NCBI GenBank assembly: GCA_002897115.2
Contig: BCIH01000006.1
Span: 579,499-643,498, forward strand
Length of the DNA: 64,000 bases
Reading direction: 5' to 3'
Origin: Prototheca cutis
Lineage: Eukaryota; Chlorophyta; Trebouxiophyceae; Chlorellales; Chlorellaceae
A program made the position numbers and the translations under genes. The notes beneath the pieces were generated by a model that worked only from the letters and a program-made list of their open reading frames with translations, ran no database searches and had not been told where the DNA came from. This document shows positions 34,916 through 45,364 of the stretch, piece after piece (positions within the stretch are counted from its first letter, which is position 1; the number at the start of each line of letters is the position of its first letter).

Positions 34916-35568
34916 TCATGAAAGAATTGCGCTCAAGTTTGTTTTCATATCAGGGTTGTTTATGGAAGGGATGAATTGGCTTGGGCTCACAGCGGGAACG
35001 AGGGCCCTCGTGGGGAACGATTCTCGGAACTCTAGCAGCGCTTGCTCTCCGTCCTTGGCCTCAATCATGACATCCACATTGCGCTCCCTGCCGTAGAGGT
35101 CCATCTCCCCCGTGATCCGGGCGGAGTGTGCATTGGGCTTGCGGCGCTTCTGGCTCTTGCGCTGGCTGTCGCTCTCGTTCTCACTCGGGCTCCCACTCCA
35201 GCGCACCACTGGCCGAATGCGCTTTGGCCAAGTGTTCATCGCCGCCTGGAAAGCTTCCTCCTGTGTCATGGCACCTGTGCAATGCATTATGGGACCGGGA
35301 TCAAGCCGTGTGATCGGCAGGCAGTAGGATGGTCGGATCGGTGGCATGCCTGCCTTGAACGCCTGGGACAACCAACCTCCCAGCCGGCATTGCCATGGCC
35401 TGCACTCCAGATGCCACACATGTGCAACGCCAATCAAGGCTATCACCTCCCACTCACCCTTGCAAAAACGCCAGTGATGGAAGTCAAACACGATGGGAAC
35501 ACCACAGCGTTTGTTCAGTTCGAGCAGATGCCGCACACTGTATCCTCTTGGCTCGTCATCATTCTCAA
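34916..35568 (-). CDS. UV-damage endonuclease (UvdE/UVDE), C-terminal half only
   Basis: UVDE is a TIM-barrel metallo-endonuclease that nicks 5' of UV photoproducts in an alternative excision repair route. Two exons, 35568-35458 and 35274-34916, join in phase 1. Family blocks are VENDDEPRGYSVRHLLEL (ENDD, metal-site Glu), GVPIVFDFHHWRFCKG (the D-x-HH block), AFQAAMNTWPKRIRPVVRWS and NVDVMIEAKDGEQALLEF (final Glu ligand). A Ser/Lys/Arg-rich stretch sits where bacterial enzymes have a short HAF loop. The N-terminal half, with the HPGQ and SMHPG-type strands, was not found in the next 1.5 kb. The gene may have a long or distant 5' part, unresolved exons, or be truncated. The plus-strand helix-hairpin-helix gene lies beyond and is divergent. 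Confidence 0.78.
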
Positions 35569-37307
35569 CTGCGCAAGAGGGCCAGAGGCAAGAGCATTGG
35601 GATTGGCCCTGCCACATTCAGGCGAAGTCAGCGTGGATCTCCCAATCGGCAGCATCCCCACACACGGCTTTTGGGTGACTTACTCTTCCGGGGAGTCTGA
35701 CTTACTCCAATTTCTGCAGTGGCATGTGGTCATGTGATGAGTTCCTATGTTTGAAAGGCAACGGAGGTTGTGGGGGCCATCAGGCCCAGTTCCAAGGGGC
35801 CATAGCCGATTGCAAAACCCCCCACTTCCATGCAAACTCCTGGATCACTTAGATACAACCAATGTCAGTATGAGATGGACGCACTTGCGCCGCGGTGTTG
35901 TGTAGGCAGATGGGTGGTAGGCATGAGCAGCTTCCCCGTCCTTTCAGCCCAGTTTATCAGGGGAGGGCTCGGAGGTGCCGAGGCCTTCCCAGGCTGAGGG
36001 CCCTTCAGAACGTCATGCCTGATGGCCCATTTGCTGGAAGGATATAGGATCGTACGGGCAGTATTGATGCATTGGGCCCGGTTGCCGGATATCGAACCAT
36101 CGTGGGGCGGTAGGGTGGAGAAGGCCTGAGCAGGCTGAGCCAAGCACCGCTCGCCTGGATAGACTGTGGCAGCGCGGAAAGCATGGTGAGCGTATGACTG
36201 TAAATGCGGTTCAGGGACAGCAGAAGGCCGATGGCATGATCGGAAGTGTGGAACCGCACATTTCAAGATGTTCGGCTCACAGGCCCTGGGCAATCCTGGA
36301 AGGAAGCCCGCATGAAGCCCGAAGTGAAGAATCCGTCGCTGCCAGTTCATGCTGAACGAGGCTAGGAGGTTGATTCCAACGGTCGGTAAACCAAACATAG
36401 AGTCAATTTATGAGTGGATTGTGGACACTTCCCGAGGAAACGCGCGCAGGATATGTTGCTACGATGCGGCGAGCGCCTGCCACCACCTACCCCGCCGGTT
36501 GAACATCGAGGGTGTCAAATGGAATGTATCTGGAACGCATTTTTTGGCAATTCCATCATTCTGCGCACATAGGATAGTATATGACAACAAAACATAGACA
36601 GCAGTGCTCCAAAGGGCCCAAACTCCTCCTACAAGCAAAGAATCGAGTGGTCGCGTCGCAATCTCTCCTGTGAAGGCAGAGAATCGTGTGCCGTCCTGCG
36701 CAGGAGGCCCTGTTGCCATCGAACCCGATGTCTTGTAAATCACAGAGACGTCACGTGGGGATATTTCCCGCAAAGATATGCTCGTACGGCTGCGTGTGGC
36801 TGCTGGGGGTCCTTAGGTCTCCTACCTGCCCGGCGCAGCTGCTCGGCGGCTGCACAACACACAGGGTCCGGACATTTGGGCAACTCTCTCGAAGCGGTTC
36901 AGGAGCTGCTAGAAGACATGCCAGTTGCGATAAATGACCAAATCCAGTAAATAAGTGCAAAAGAGGCTCGGAATGTTGCGAGTTGAGTGCCCCCTCAAGT
37001 GTAGAAGGGGACGGCTTGTCGAGATCGCTTGCCGCGAACGCCGACAAGACGGGGGCGTCGCCTTCCTGGGCTGGACTGGGGCCAAGCATCGTAAAGGAAC
37101 ATTGTAGACTTACATTACAAGACTGGACCGAGAAGGAGCCCGAAATGTTCCCGATAAACAGGTGGAATGGGAATTAGGAGTTTGCTGACGTGGGGCCTCG
37201 GGGCTTGGCACTGCGATCTGGGCCATCCATGTGATGCAAGGGGCTGCCACCTTTTCGGAAGTCCCCATTTGCACGCTACCAGTGTGGTTTGATGAAATGT
37301 ATCTCCC
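35569..37307. other. 1.7 kb without a securely recognised gene
   Basis: Missing 5' exons of the UVDE-like gene would be expected here on the minus strand. A frame at 36398-35865 includes PTVGINLLASFSMNWQRRIL, and another has RFHTSDHAIGLLLSL, but neither can be aligned convincingly with UVDE. Base composition is less GC-rich than coding DNA elsewhere. No RNA gene or repeat is seen. Confidence 0.45.
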
Positions 37308-39049
37308 ATGACTGCCCCATCAAGCCGCAGTCCGATGGGAGGGAAGGAGGTCCAGGACGAGTCCATGGACTCGGTGATCCCAACCCTGAAAAAAGCCCGC
37401 GGGCCGGAGTCATCTGCACGGCTCTCCAGCTTCCCTCACGAGGAGGACCCAACCCTGTCTGAGGCGATTCCCCAGCCGGCGCAGATCAACCGAGCAGCGT
37501 CGAGAGAGGAGTCGCTGGGGAATGATGTCCTGCCGGCGACAGCGGCTGCTGTGACAGAGGAGTCCAAACGCAAGGTCTTGAAGGTTATCCAGAGCTATGG
37601 ACAGAGTTTCTGTGAAGAAATAGGGGTAAGCTGGCTTCTGGCATATCTGTTTTGAGGATGCATGGTGGGCCATGCAGCCAGGGCCAAGATGAGATGTGCA
37701 TGTGTTGTCGATGCGCTGGGGGTTGGGCCAGCCGGGCCCCGACGCTGGTCAAGGGCCTTTGATTCCGCGCAGATTGACATGGCATCTGGAGGACGAGATG
37801 CACTCTGGCAATGGCTGTGTGCGTCCATTCTGTCCTCTGCTCGAATCAAGTCAAAAGCAGGCAAGCGTGTTGCGCTGGAGAACATGGGTGTCGCAGAACA
37901 TGCCTTCCCTGAGTGCCATCTGTCCTGCGCAGCCACTTGCTCCATCTGACACAATGACATGCAGGGGTTGAGGCCTCTCGGGCGTTGCTGGCTGCTGGTC
38001 TTGGGAGCCCCGAGGCTATGCACACGACGACACCAGAGTATTGCGAACGAGTCCTGCATGACAACGGATACGACAGATGCGGTGAGTCATGTGCTCGTTG
38101 CGAGAGCACCGGGGTATGACGCCCCTGTCACCAGGGGGTTTTGGGCCCACAAGAACTCAGGCTGGCTGGCTTGGGCTTTGCATGCAGAGGACAAGGCGGC
38201 CAACTTCCTCGTGGACGACGCCCGCATTCTCCTGGCTTCCTATTCTGGTGACCTGGAGAGGCTACGGCAGGTCGCAGGCCACGACCCGACGCAGGTGTGC
38301 GCGCTAGGATGCGGTGACCGTGGTGCCGGAGTTCAGGAGCATATGCATGTGCATGCATGAATACTGTGCCTTGTGGCCAGGACCGCTGAGAACTTGGTCG
38401 GCAGGCTCGTCCCCACAACCGACGCCCCACAGGAGCGCGCCTTGCTGAAGAAACTGCGCGGCATTGGGGACGGTGGCGTTGACATCTTCTTCCGCGAGAC
38501 TCAGGTGGGGACTGCCGGCCCGCCTGGATTGCGGCAATGACAATGCGGCGTGGATACCAGCGTGCAAAAAGGGCTGTTGTTTGGGCCGTTGCAACAGTCG
38601 GGCCCATCTCCAGTGCATTCAAAACCTGTGTTCCACAGGACACCGAAAATGACCCTCGTCCTGGTCCTTCACTCGCCAAACCCCCCACCTCCCACAGCTT
38701 GTTTGGGAAGAACTGTTCCCCTTTGCAGATAGGAAGGCCCTCAAAGCCGCGAGAATGATTGGATTACGAGAACATCCCCAGGTGCGTCCCACAAAGTGTG
38801 CGCTGGGTTGTGGGAGCCCAAGGCATGCCCGCTCCGCGTGGCTTCGTGCGGCGCACCACCACTCGTTCCTAGCCACAATGTCACAACCCCCTCCCCCCGG
38901 GCCCCCCCAACAAACACCCCCTGCCTGCCCCTTTTCTGCTGCAGATGCTGTCAGAACTGTGTGGTGGAGACAGGCTCACCTATGTACGTCTTATTGCCGG
39001 CCTGGTGCGAATGGAGCTGTCCAAGTCTTACCAAGACATGCGAAAGTGA
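37308..39049 (+). CDS. Helix-hairpin-helix protein, HhH-GPD-like, possibly nucleic-acid binding
   Basis: Six exons are proposed. They are 37308-37625, about 37975-38081, 38188-38294, a fourth ending at 38504, 38698-38781 and 38945-39049. The N-terminal 80 residues are Ser/Pro/Glu-rich. The conserved core is ESKRKVLKVIQSYGQSFCEE, ASRALLAAGLGSPEAMH, EYCERVLHDNGYDRC, ANFLVDDARILLASYSGDLE, LLKKLRGIGDGGVDIFFRETQ, LVWEELFPFADRKALKAARM and LTYVRLIAGLVRMELSKSY. The LRGIGDGGVDIF block is a helix-hairpin-helix, with G-I-G in the hairpin, of the kind found in DNA glycosylases and other repair proteins. The catalytic Lys/Asp of an active HhH-GPD glycosylase was not located, so the function is open. Acceptor sites for exons 2 and 4 are uncertain because CAG sites give the wrong phase. 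It is divergent from UVDE. Confidence 0.68.
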
Positions 39050-39689
39050 GCTTGGACTGCAGGGCGGCGCAGGGACACTGTGCCGATCCGCCTTGAGAGC
39101 AACTTCCCTTGAAATCCCCCAATTTCCATGCATCATGACCGAACAGGGGCGCTTTGACTGACGTCCCAGATCCAGCATGTGGGTGTTGAGTGGGGCCTTG
39201 TGCGCGCACCGTGTACCCCCACCGCAACCGCCAGGGCGCGCCAAGGTGCTGGATTGGGTAGGCCGATCGATCCATCCGTTCACGATGGGTGGAACTGCCC
39301 AATTGCAGCATGTCGGGTCCAGTGCAGGTACAGCGACGCATGTTGAACTGCATTCAGAAAAATGCATGACTGAACAACGAGAACTGTACTGATACCGAAG
39401 GAGATCACGGGCGCCGTGCGGCTGCTCCGGCCTGCGATCTGTGCCCGGCAGTTGCACCGCATGTCTCCCGGAGCCAGCTTCGGTGCATTAACATAGGACC
39501 GAACGTGGTGAAGGTCTTTTACTCACGGCTCCTTCGCACGTCCTGCCGAGTGTGAGGCGTGAGGTCCCCTGGCGAGCGTGCTCGGCTGATGCACAACGCG
39601 GCTGGTGGGTGGGGTGATGCTTCCCATGCTCGTGCTCCGCGGCCCTGGTGCCGAAACAGGTTCGCCCACATTGCCCCATTGCAGGCATC
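39050..39689. other. Intergenic region
   Basis: This lies between two plus-strand genes. It presumably holds the 3' end of the helix-hairpin-helix gene and the promoter of the coiled-coil gene. No conserved coding block is seen. Confidence 0.5.
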
Positions 39690-42600
39690 ATGGAAGCAAG
39701 CGCAAATTCGACGGAGTCGGGGATACCGGCAACGCCATCCTCCCGGCATAACAGGGAGGTCGTGTCGGCATCCCTGGAGGGGCTGGTGCACGCCCTGGAC
39801 GGTCTCAAGACCTCCATGGGCTACGATGACTTCAACACCGTGCAGTCCCTGATCAATGACCTGCGACAGGAGAACGAGGAGCTGCGATCCTATGCCGAGG
39901 CGGCCATCAGGGCAAGGCAGTGGATGGAGACATTGATTTTGTTTGCTCTGGACGGTGCCTCCCCATGCTGGTGGCTACATGCACGCACGAATGTGTGCCC
40001 CCGTTAATAATAACGCCGCTCTCTCTCACATACACACGAACACAAAATGCAGGAGGCTCAAAAGCTGAAGCAGGCGAACGACACGCTGGCGGAGCAGCTG
40101 GCGGAGCGTGCCCTGGAGGAGCGCATGGGCGCAGCGGTGGCTGAGACCAGTCGTCTGGCGGCGCTGGCCGACGAGTTTGACCGTGAGGAGGCGGCGGGTC
40201 GGGGCGAGGAGGCCGAGCGTCTCCACGCCGAAGCCGACGAGCTCCGTGCCCGCGTGACAGAGCTGGAAACCGAGAACAGCAGTCTCGAGCGCGGCAAGCG
40301 CGACCTGGCCCGCCGCATTTCGGAGCTGGAGCGGTCTCTTGTTGTTGCTGGCGGTGTCGGCGCAGGCGCAGGCGTGGCAGCAGCGGTTGCTGGTGCTGGA
40401 GCAGGGCCGGTCACGCCAGGGTCGGCGGGGTCGGCGGTGCAGTCGTCGCCGATGCGCGGCGGCACGTTGGCCAGCGGGGGCGGCCCCTTTGGCGGCGCGC
40501 AGGCCCTGGATTTCTCGACGCCCACCGCGGCGGTTGGCGGCGCGGGCCTGGGCCTGGCGGTCGGGTCTGGCGGCGCAGCAGCACCGGCCAGCCCCGCGGC
40601 CCAGGCGGCGCTGCAGCGCACGACGTCCGCGCGGCTGGCGGAGCTGACGCTGCAGAACCGCGACCTGCGCTCGGAGGTGGAAAGCCTCACCGAGACGATG
40701 TTTGGCAAGACGTTCAGGCCGCCATCGGCGTGGGCGGAGCGCGAGATTCGGTACAAGCGCGACGAGCGCTCGTGGGCGGAGGAGCGGCGCGAACTGGAGG
40801 CGGAGCTGGAGACGGTGCGCGGGCAGCTGTCAGCGGCGAGGGCCGCCGAGGACACGGGNGCGTGGCAGGCCCAGATCCGCGGGCTCGAAGCCCGGCTCGT
40901 GGATTCGGAGCGTGCGCGCCAAGAAGTCACGACCAAGCTCCACGACATGGAGATCTCTGCGCGGGGCNAGCCGGGCGAGTGGGGCAGTGCAGGCAAACGC
41001 CTCGTTGGAGCTGGTGCGGTGGCCGGGGCGGCGGTAGGTGCGGCGGCCGCCGGCGACAATGTCGCCCTTGCCACAGCCCCACGGCCCGCTGCAGTGGCCG
41101 ACCTGCAGGCCCGACTTTCGGCTGCGCTGCAGGAGCGGGACGCGCTGCGGAACCAACTGGCTTCCGTGCATGGAGCGGCGCACAGCGCCGCCGGGAATGG
41201 CATTGGTGGTGCGGTCTCCGCAGTGGCCGACACCGCCGATGCGGCTGACGAAACAGCAGCGGCGGCTGCGGCGGAGAGACGCGCCAAGCGCGAAGCGCAC
41301 AGGGCGCACATGGCACGCCTGGCCGACCTGAACTCGCAGCTGAGCGGCCTGGAGCGTGCGCAGCGCCAGGCTGTAGCCTCGCTCCTTGCCTCCCGCTGCA
41401 AGGGCGGAGCCAGTGGTGGTGCTGCTTCGGCGGCGGCCGAGCGCAGCGAGATTCCGGCAGTCGATGCCTCTGATGATGCCACTCCGTCGAGTGACGGCGA
41501 CGTCCGCGCGCTGGAGGCAGAGGTGGTGCGAGTGGATCTGGCCATCCGCGAGGCCAGCGAGAATCCCGACGGGACAGGTGTCCCTGAGGCCGAGGCCGCA
41601 GAGCGGCTTGCGGCGCTGGAGCGGGAGCGGGACGCCCTGCTGGCAAAGCTGCTGGCCGTGAGCGTGGTCAACAAGGACGGTGCATCCCCTGATGGCAAGG
41701 AGGAGATCATGCCGGATACTACGACCGCCGATGTGATTGACCCTAAGACCAAGTTGTTTTCTCTTCTGACAGCCAAGGCAGCCGTGCTGTCTGCCATTGC
41801 GGAAGCCGAGGCTGAGGCCGAGGCAGTCCCTGAGGTTGCTGCGGAAGCAGGAGGTAATGATGCGGCGGCTCCAGCGACAGCTCCCCATGGCGAGGAGACG
41901 AGCGGCCTCGAGGCAGGCGACGACGCGACTGTCAGGAATGCTGCTGCCGCAGGAGCATCATCTCCTTTGGCAAACGGCGCCGCCGCTGCAGCTGTTGCCA
42001 CTGTCGCAGCCACTGCAGCAGCGGGCGCGTCGCCTCTGCGGACGGCTTCGGGCGACAGCTTTGGGTCGAGCGCGGGGCGGGCGCTGGCCGCAGACCGCGC
42101 GGCGGCGGACGCAGCGTGGGAGGAGTACGCGACCAGCAGCGACCTGCCGGCACTGCGCCGGGCTCGGGCCGAGCTGGAGGCACGGTGTGCGCTCCTGGAG
42201 GCCCAGATCGGCAAGATGGCGGGGGAGCTGGATCGCGCCGATGCCGACAAGGCCGAGCTGGAATCTGCAGTCCACGCCGCGGTCAGCACGGGCGACATAT
42301 CTCCGCTCAAAGAAAAGACCGCCGCTGCGGTGGTGGCGAATGGTGGTGCCGCTGGCGCTGCTGTCGGGGTCGCTGGCGAAGCAGGCGTATCCACCACCGA
42401 CGGTGCCAAGCCCGTTGCCGCGGGAGTGCGGACACGGGTTGCTCTGAGCCGCATGTTTCGTGGGTTTGGAGGAGGCGCCAAGTCGAGAAGCGTGTCGGCC
42501 GACGGCGAAGCAGCCGCTGCTGCCGCCGAGCAGCAGCCGCAGTCTGGATCGCTTGCAGCATCAGCAGCAGCAGCTTCAGGTGCCGCCGCTGCCGCAGCTG

Positions 42601-43300
42601 TGCCAGCTAGCAATGCCCAGGCCGCCACTGGCGCCCAAGGTTTTGCCCCGCCCACCGAGTCCGAGGAGGAGGTGCGTCCTGTTGAAGAGGGGGAGCGGGT
42701 TCTGCTTGTTCTGTTTGTTTAGTGTCAGGCCAGTTTCAGGCCATCTTCCAGCCTGCTCACCCACCGACACACCTCCTACAGTTGCGGGCATTGCGGTCAG
42801 AGAATGCGATGATCATGGAGCACCTGGTCATGACCAAAGTCCGCATGGCCGAGATGGAAGGCGACTACCTGGAGAGCAAGCGTGCACTGCTTCGAGCACG
42901 AGAGAAGCACCTCGAGGTCAGAGTGTGTGTTTGTGTGTTTTGGCCCCCTGGAAACTTCTCGTCTTTGCGGCAACAACAACCGACAAATCATTCCAACTCT
43001 GCGTTCATGCAGCTGGTCAAGAAACTGAGTGCGGCGCAGGCGGCGGTGCCAGTGTTTGCGTCGGCCACGGGCGGCACGGCGGCGGGGCCTTTGGGCACGT
43101 CGATCGCGGGCACGGCATCGCCGGGTGGGGCGCTCAGCCAAGCCGCGGAGTCTGCCGTTTCGGTGGCCAGCTCGCCGGCGGTGGGGGGCGGGCTGCAGAA
43201 CTCCCCGCTTCGAGCCGCCATGACCCCCGAACCACAGAAGCAGCTGCCTCCCCGGCCGGGATCGGGGAGCAGGGGGCTCCGCATCCCCGGGTTGGACTGA
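39690..43300 (+). CDS. Large alanine-rich coiled-coil protein of unknown function
   Basis: About 1,087 residues from four exons: 39690-39911, 40053-42671, 42782-42916 and 43013-43300. The N-terminal part shows LEGLVHALDGLKTSMGYDDF and then QSLINDLRQENEELRSYAEAAIR, the start of a heptad pattern. Long coiled-coil segments follow, such as LKQANDTLAEQLAERALEER, AERLHAEADELRARVTELET and RARAELEARCALLEAQIGKM. Ala/Gly-rich, poorly ordered linkers separate them. The third exon has ENAMIMEHLVMTKVRMAEME. The first intron appears to use a GC donor (AGG, then GCAAGG at 39912). I do not recognise a family. A scaffold, Golgi or cytoskeletal role is plausible from the architecture but not shown. Two Ns fall within the coding sequence near 40859 and 40968. 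The long opposite-strand frame is a shadow. Confidence 0.75.
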
Positions 43301-44030
43301 GTTGGTGGTGCCCCCCTTCCTGATGGAGTCGGCGGGTCGTCCTGCCGGTCGACAAGCCCGTGCCACGGCCGCAAGCCCGTAACGCGTTTTGCCTGCACTC
43401 GTGCAGGTCCAATGTCCATTAGCCACAAAAGAGAAAAACAATGTGTCCCTGTTGAGTGTGTGTTGTTCAGTCGAGGCGGGTGGGGCCTCTTCTTTGCTCT
43501 CTGTAGCCGCCCGCCTCGTGTCTTTGCCTGCCTGCCGTCCTCACGTGACCTTGCTCGGCGTTCCAGCTATGCAGTGCCCTCACCCCGCGACCGCGTCTGC
43601 GCGATCGTCGAAACCTTGCCCAGACATCGTTTTGTGATGTTTTGCTGAGTACGCCAACCTTGTCCAGTAATGCGAGGTGACGGAAGCACGTGAAAGTGAA
43701 ACCCACATGCCAGGAGCCACCTCGCTGCCTGTCTGCTGCTTGTAGACATGCACGGGACAGAGTTCATCGGCAAGCTCATGCAACAGGTGCCAAAGCAGCA
43801 GCAATTTCAACGTTCACAGGTGACCGACGCGCTGCAGACTCTGGTGCGGTGTCTTTTCAAAGCACCGGCCCATCCTTGAAGGACAGGCCCGTGTGGCACC
43901 GCGGATGGTCCGCAGCTTCTCGGCAAGTGGTCGGGCCCTCTGAACAGGGCCGGCAGTGGGTTTCGAGATGTGTCTTCCTGGCGACGGGGTCGGTTTGGCC
44001 GCTCCCAGTCCGGGTTCTGATCCCAGGATA
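43301..44030. other. Intergenic region between convergent coiled-coil and VTC1 genes
   Basis: This should contain the 3' untranslated regions of both flanking genes. No conserved coding block, RNA gene or repeat is recognisable. Confidence 0.55.
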
Positions 44031-44818
44031 TCAGCCGTGGGTGTAGGCAATGATGGAGCCGACCCAGACGAGGCTGAGGAAGGTCATGAGCACGACAGTC
44101 AGCGTCACGGGGAGCACACGGGAGTCGTAGGGCCCATCCTGCTTGCGCTGGAGCATGTCCCCACGCAGCTTGAAGTTGTAGGCCGCGTAGAGCGCCATGC
44201 CGATGGATATCAGCATCATGCCCAGCGCCAGCAGCCGGATGGCGATCGTCCGCACAGTGAAGTCGCTGCCCCAGTGCTTGTGTGCATGTCCGGCCACGCC
44301 TGAGGAGTTGATTGCATGTGGGGATGGCGGCTGGGGTCGGGGGGAATTGGAGGTTCGATGCACTCGAGTCCACGTGATGGCCCAGTCACCAAGACACCCA
44401 TGCATGTGAGCCGTGCCATGCAAAGGAGAGTCCAGTCCACTGCAAACCCCAAACCCATGCCTGTGCAGGCCAAAACCCCACGGCATGATGCCATGTGGAC
44501 TGGCAGCCCGCTCCGCAACCCAGCGTACCAAGCAGTGCGGCGGAGATGCTGCCGACGGTCACCGCCATGTTCATCCAGTGCAGGAAGGTACGCTCATTGG
44601 CTGCATGGTGGGATTTTGCAACATGTAAATCATGGCATGCAGACTTTACAGAGCTCCAGAATCAATGGCGCCGTGGTCCCTCATGTTCGCCCCTGCAGTA
44701 TGCTCCCCCTTGCAGGCGTCACCCACTTCGGGGCCCTTGGGGGCCCTCAAACCCTCATTGGAAACGCACCGAAAAACGCCTTGGCCTCAGTCCTTCTCAA
44801 AGCCGGCTGCGTCGACAT
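44031..44818 (-). CDS. VTC1: VTC1-like vacuolar transporter chaperone subunit (DUF202 membrane protein)
   Basis: VTC1 is the small membrane subunit of the VTC complex, which makes polyphosphate and moves it into acidocalcisomes or vacuoles. Three exons, 44818-44770, 44600-44529 and 44299-44031, give a complete protein of 129 residues, the usual VTC1 size. The N-terminus MSTQPALRRTEAKAFFANER leads into the conserved FLHWMNMAVTVGSISAALLG, the first membrane segment. LLALGMMLISIGMALYAAYNF is the second, and TLTVVLMTFLSLVWVGSIIAY is the third. Basic and acidic residues of the NERTFLHW block fit the conserved entry to the polyphosphate channel. It is divergent from VTC4 with 546 bp between starts, suggesting a shared promoter. 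All phases agree, so the model is firm. Confidence 0.93.
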
Positions 44819-45364
44819 TTTGAGGAATGTATATAAACCGTCCGCAAGTTCCTCCAAGCACCCACGGCAACCCGAATCCCTGGATGCGCCGGTGGGTCGA
44901 CGGGGTTTCTTGTGCAGCAGCCACCTGGTGGCAAGGGCAACCACCGACCGATGACCAGGCCCTCGCGTTCTACGAGACTGTCAAACTCGTTGTCTCAATG
45001 TGGAATGGTGGCAAGATGCGTGGGCATGGAATAGGGAGCCGCCCGTGATTCAGGCCGCGATGCCCACGAGTTACCGATGAAGGAAGATTCCCACCTCGCG
45101 TTTGCAAAAGATGCCGACCGCACCAGGCTAGGGCCCCCCGCCGAAATCTCGACCGAACCTAGCAATTGCAGGCGTCATTTGTCCTTGGAAAACGTTCTAA
45201 CTTCAATTACGAGTTTGCGGAACTTGGGAAGGCGACCTGTTGGCCCTGATTGCGGGGACTTGATTAGGGGCCGTCGCGGTGGTCCTTGGTTCATCCATCC
45301 CCCGGGGCAATCCCAGCTGGCGGTGGGCGGCAGGCCACCGCAACTTGACGCCGTTCATTGAAAC
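44819..45364. promoter_or_regulatory. Shared divergent promoter region of VTC1 and VTC4
   Basis: The two start codons face away from each other across 546 bp. The region should include both promoters and 5' untranslated regions, and possibly phosphate-response sites. No specific operator can be named from sequence alone. Confidence 0.6.

Noticed and set aside
36050..36120. GGTTCGA-like sequence on the minus strand as a tRNA T arm
   Set aside because: The flanking bases do not form a T stem or acceptor stem.
40058..42655. 865-codon open frame on the minus strand opposite the coiled-coil gene
   Set aside because: Ser/Ala/Arg-rich composition mirrors the GC-rich Ala codons of the plus-strand gene, which has proper introns, heptads and conserved ends.
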